Part shown: positions 15,770 to 17,046 of the stretch, one piece after another
How the letters are laid out: the number at the start of each line of letters is the position of its first letter
Position numbering within the stretch: position 1 is the first letter of the stretch
Assembly (NCBI GenBank): GCA_046710875.1
Contig: JBKEHQ010000022.1
Coordinates: forward strand, 1 to 17,046
Length of the DNA stretch: 17,046 nucleotides
From: MGIIb-O3 sp046710875
GTDB lineage: Archaea > Thermoplasmatota > Poseidoniia > Poseidoniales > Thalassarchaeaceae
Reading direction: 5' to 3'
Position numbers and translations under genes: made by a program
Notes under the pieces: model-generated
Database searches by the model: none
What the model was told of the DNA's origin: nothing
The model's input: only the letters and a program-made list of their open reading frames with translations

Positions 15770-16788
15770 CTTTTTTTTGCTATAATTTTACCATCTAAGA
15801 CTAAATCAATATCTTCTAGGTAGATACTAGTTTTTTGCACTACTCCCCTTACTTGTAAACCAATATTTGAATTACCGCCAAGTGCAGTATTATCTCCAAA
15901 ACTAAAATATGAATTACCTCTAACAACTTGATCTTCAAGTTTATTCCCTACAAGCCTGGCTCTTGAATTCATTCCAAAACCAAACTCTGCTACAGTATTA
16001 ATGAGGCCTCCATCGGATGTTCTAGTACTATTTTTATCTAATTTAAAAACCTCATTAATTTCCAAATCTCCTTTTACTCCTGTGACCAAACCATCATCTA
16101 TTGTAAATTCAATATTATCTTCCAATAATTTACCTTCCCAAGATCCATCAAAAATAATTTTTCCATTCATTGAACCCTCTTTAGGTAAAACAAAAATTCT
16201 TCCTGCAGGTAGATTTGTAATCTGCCCGGGCCTATTACATATTCCATTATCTTCAAGTATCCATCTACTTCCAGTTGTAAATTTTATATCCGTACCAGAT
16301 GGAGATGTGATATGTACATCTCTTCGTCTTCTAAAAATTGCATTCATTGCTGATATTTCTCGCAGTAATGCATTGTAATCTGCAGTAATGCCGCCTGAAA
16401 TAAACATATTTTTATCAATTCCTGGCATTGAAGCGATTCTTACTCCTGCCTTTGATGCATTAATTCTTGCTTTAGTATGCGTCAATGAATCTTTAGTTGC
16501 AATTAATACCACTCTCACACGACGCATTAAATCTGCTACTGGACTAGGGGGTTCATTTCCCAATTTGAACATTGGAGGCATCATTATCAGGAGAACTCTA
16601 TCTGTAACTTCAGAAGCAGCTTCATATAAAGAACGACCTATTTCTGAAGTTTCAGTATCTGTAACTATTAATACATCTTCATGATTCCTAATTTCCATAC
16701 ATGTTCTGACTATGGAACGAGAAGAAACTAACATGGAATCGATAATCTCTTGATTGGAGATTTCCTCAATGCTCGTTTCTTCGGACAT
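15766..16788 (-). CDS. Aminopeptidase T-like (M29 family) protein, metal ligands apparently lost
   Basis: Length (340 residues) and the C-terminal pattern match the aminopeptidase T/leucyl aminopeptidase family (M29, COG2309): NLPAGRIFVLPKEGSMNGKIIFDGS (192-216), INTVAEFGFGMNSRA (263-277) and GNSYFSFGDNTALGG...LQVRGVV...IYLEDIDLVLDGK (291-333). Active members are dimetal exopeptidases. Compared by eye with the family pattern, R197 replaces the Glu of GEVF, Y294 replaces the His of GTxH, and Q312 and R314 replace the His and Asp of HxD; only E268 remains. The fold therefore seems kept but metal binding does not. A role as a pseudoenzyme, scaffold or ligand-binding protein is an inference. The frame is otherwise intact and overlaps the thiamine pyrophosphokinase gene by GTGA, so it is expressed as part of a two-gene operon. 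Confidence 0.8.
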   Translation of the reverse strand: MSEETSIEEISNQEIIDSMLVSSRSIVRTCMEIRNHEDVLIVTDTETSEIGRSLYEAASEVTDRVLLIMMPPMFKLGNEPPSPVADLMRRVRVVLIATKDSLTHTKARINASKAGVRIASMPGIDKNMFISGGITADYNALLREISAMNAIFRRRRDVHITSPSGTDIKFTTGSRWILEDNGICNRPGQITNLPAGRIFVLPKEGSMNGKIIFDGSWEGKLLEDNIEFTIDDGLVTGVKGDLEINEVFKLDKNSTRTSDGGLINTVAEFGFGMNSRARLVGNKLEDQVVRGNSYFSFGDNTALGGNSNIGLQVRGVVQKTSIYLEDIDLVLDGKIIAKKR

Positions 16789-16814
16789 GTTTTATAATTC
16801 GAAGTAATCAAAAC

Positions 16815-16822
16815 ACATAAAC
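16815..16822 (-). promoter_or_regulatory. TATA-like box for the M29-like / thiamine pyrophosphokinase operon
   Basis: The minus strand reads AGTTTATG, centred about 30 nt before the ATG at 16788, implying a leader of only a few bases. A second AT-rich stretch (TTATAAAA) is next to the start codon and too close to serve. The gap between the TrhO-like stop and this ATG is 52 nt. Confidence 0.3.
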
Positions 16823-16840
16823 TCTGTTAATATGTGCTAT

Positions 16841-17046
16841 CTATTTATTTTCATTTATACAATACGGGCAATGTTTCATAATTACATATTCTTCTGAATT
16901 TTGCTCTTCTAATGTTAACGGTTCTCTACATATAAAACACATTTCTATTTCGGTTTCCTCTAGATTTGGATTAACTGCAACTCGTTGATCAAAAACAAAA
17001 CAGTCGCCATCCCAATGCTGCCCCCCGCATTCTTGAAAATAATTTA
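16841..17046 (-). CDS. TrhO-like rhodanese-family tRNA uridine hydroxylase, C-terminal part (cut by window edge)
   Basis: Hand translation of the right end gives 67 residues ending at a TAG (16843-16841); the 5' part lies beyond the window. The sequence ECGGQHWDGDCFVFDQRVAVNPNLEETEIEMCFICREPL...HCPYCINENK matches the C-terminal tail of the UPF0176/TrhO (YceA) family. There the rhodanese domain is followed by W-x-G-x-C-F-V-F-D-x-R-V and paired cysteines (CFIC and CPYC here) that look like a zinc knuckle. TrhO hydroxylates U34 of tRNA with molecular oxygen in bacteria, giving 5-hydroxyuridine. The catalytic rhodanese cysteine is outside the window, so activity cannot be judged. The assignment is from recognised motifs, not a search. 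Confidence 0.75.
   Translation of the reverse strand, partial: NYFQECGGQHWDGDCFVFDQRVAVNPNLEETEIEMCFICREPLTLEEQNSEEYVIMKHCPYCINENK

Noticed and set aside
16001..16378. 125-residue plus-strand frame opposite the M29-like gene
   Set aside because: It lies wholly antisense to a well-supported gene and resembles no family.

Overview
The window looks like chromosomal DNA of a low-GC planktonic euryarchaeon, most likely of the Marine Group II/III type (Poseidoniales or relatives, Thermoplasmatota). This is inferred from gene content, not proved. Archaeal markers are an archaellin-type class III signal peptide, a Taw2-type wyosine enzyme, stand-alone Lrp/AsnC ligand-binding domains and AT-rich TATA-like boxes about 26 nt upstream of several start codons, as in leaderless transcription. 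Bacterial-type genes (uvrC, thiamine pyrophosphokinase, a TrhO-like protein) are mixed in, as is common in this group. No rRNA, tRNA, CRISPR array, insertion sequence or prophage was seen.

Layout. Positions 1-910 carry one archaellin gene on the + strand. Positions 938-4472 are a minus-strand block: uvrC, taw2 and a JAMM/MPN+ metalloprotease follow each other with overlaps or gaps of a few bases, and then comes a separate 42-residue zinc-ribbon gene. Facing away from uvrC is a + strand gene for a protein with an N-terminal winged helix, a STAND-type NTPase domain and a helical C-terminus (to 6703). It abuts two minus-strand genes for single RAM domains that overlap by one base (6704-7173). 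From 7284 to 11975 is a 1563-residue cell-surface protein (signal peptide, beta-helix, Ig/PKD-like domains, C-terminal membrane anchor). It converges on a GT2 glycosyltransferase (11972-12733). A GT4 glycosyltransferase (12812-14044) diverges from that gene, and an AI-2E-family membrane protein (14101-15147) follows it. The right end is minus strand: an aminopeptidase T-like (M29) protein overlapping a thiamine pyrophosphokinase by GTGA, and the C-terminal part of a TrhO-like protein cut by the window edge.

Functional themes are surface structures and glycosylation (archaellin, giant anchored protein, two glycosyltransferases), tRNA modification (Taw2, TrhO), DNA repair (UvrC), signalling (STAND protein, RAM pair) and cofactor synthesis (thiamine diphosphate).

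The most unusual points are the STAND protein, the M29-like protein whose metal ligands look replaced, the JAMM protease coupled to taw2, the archaellin with an atypical cleavage site and six cysteines, and two genes found by hand translation (zinc ribbon and partial TrhO). Several reading frames start at TTG or GTG in their longest form; I moved those starts to internal ATGs where overlap, spacing or promoter position favoured it.
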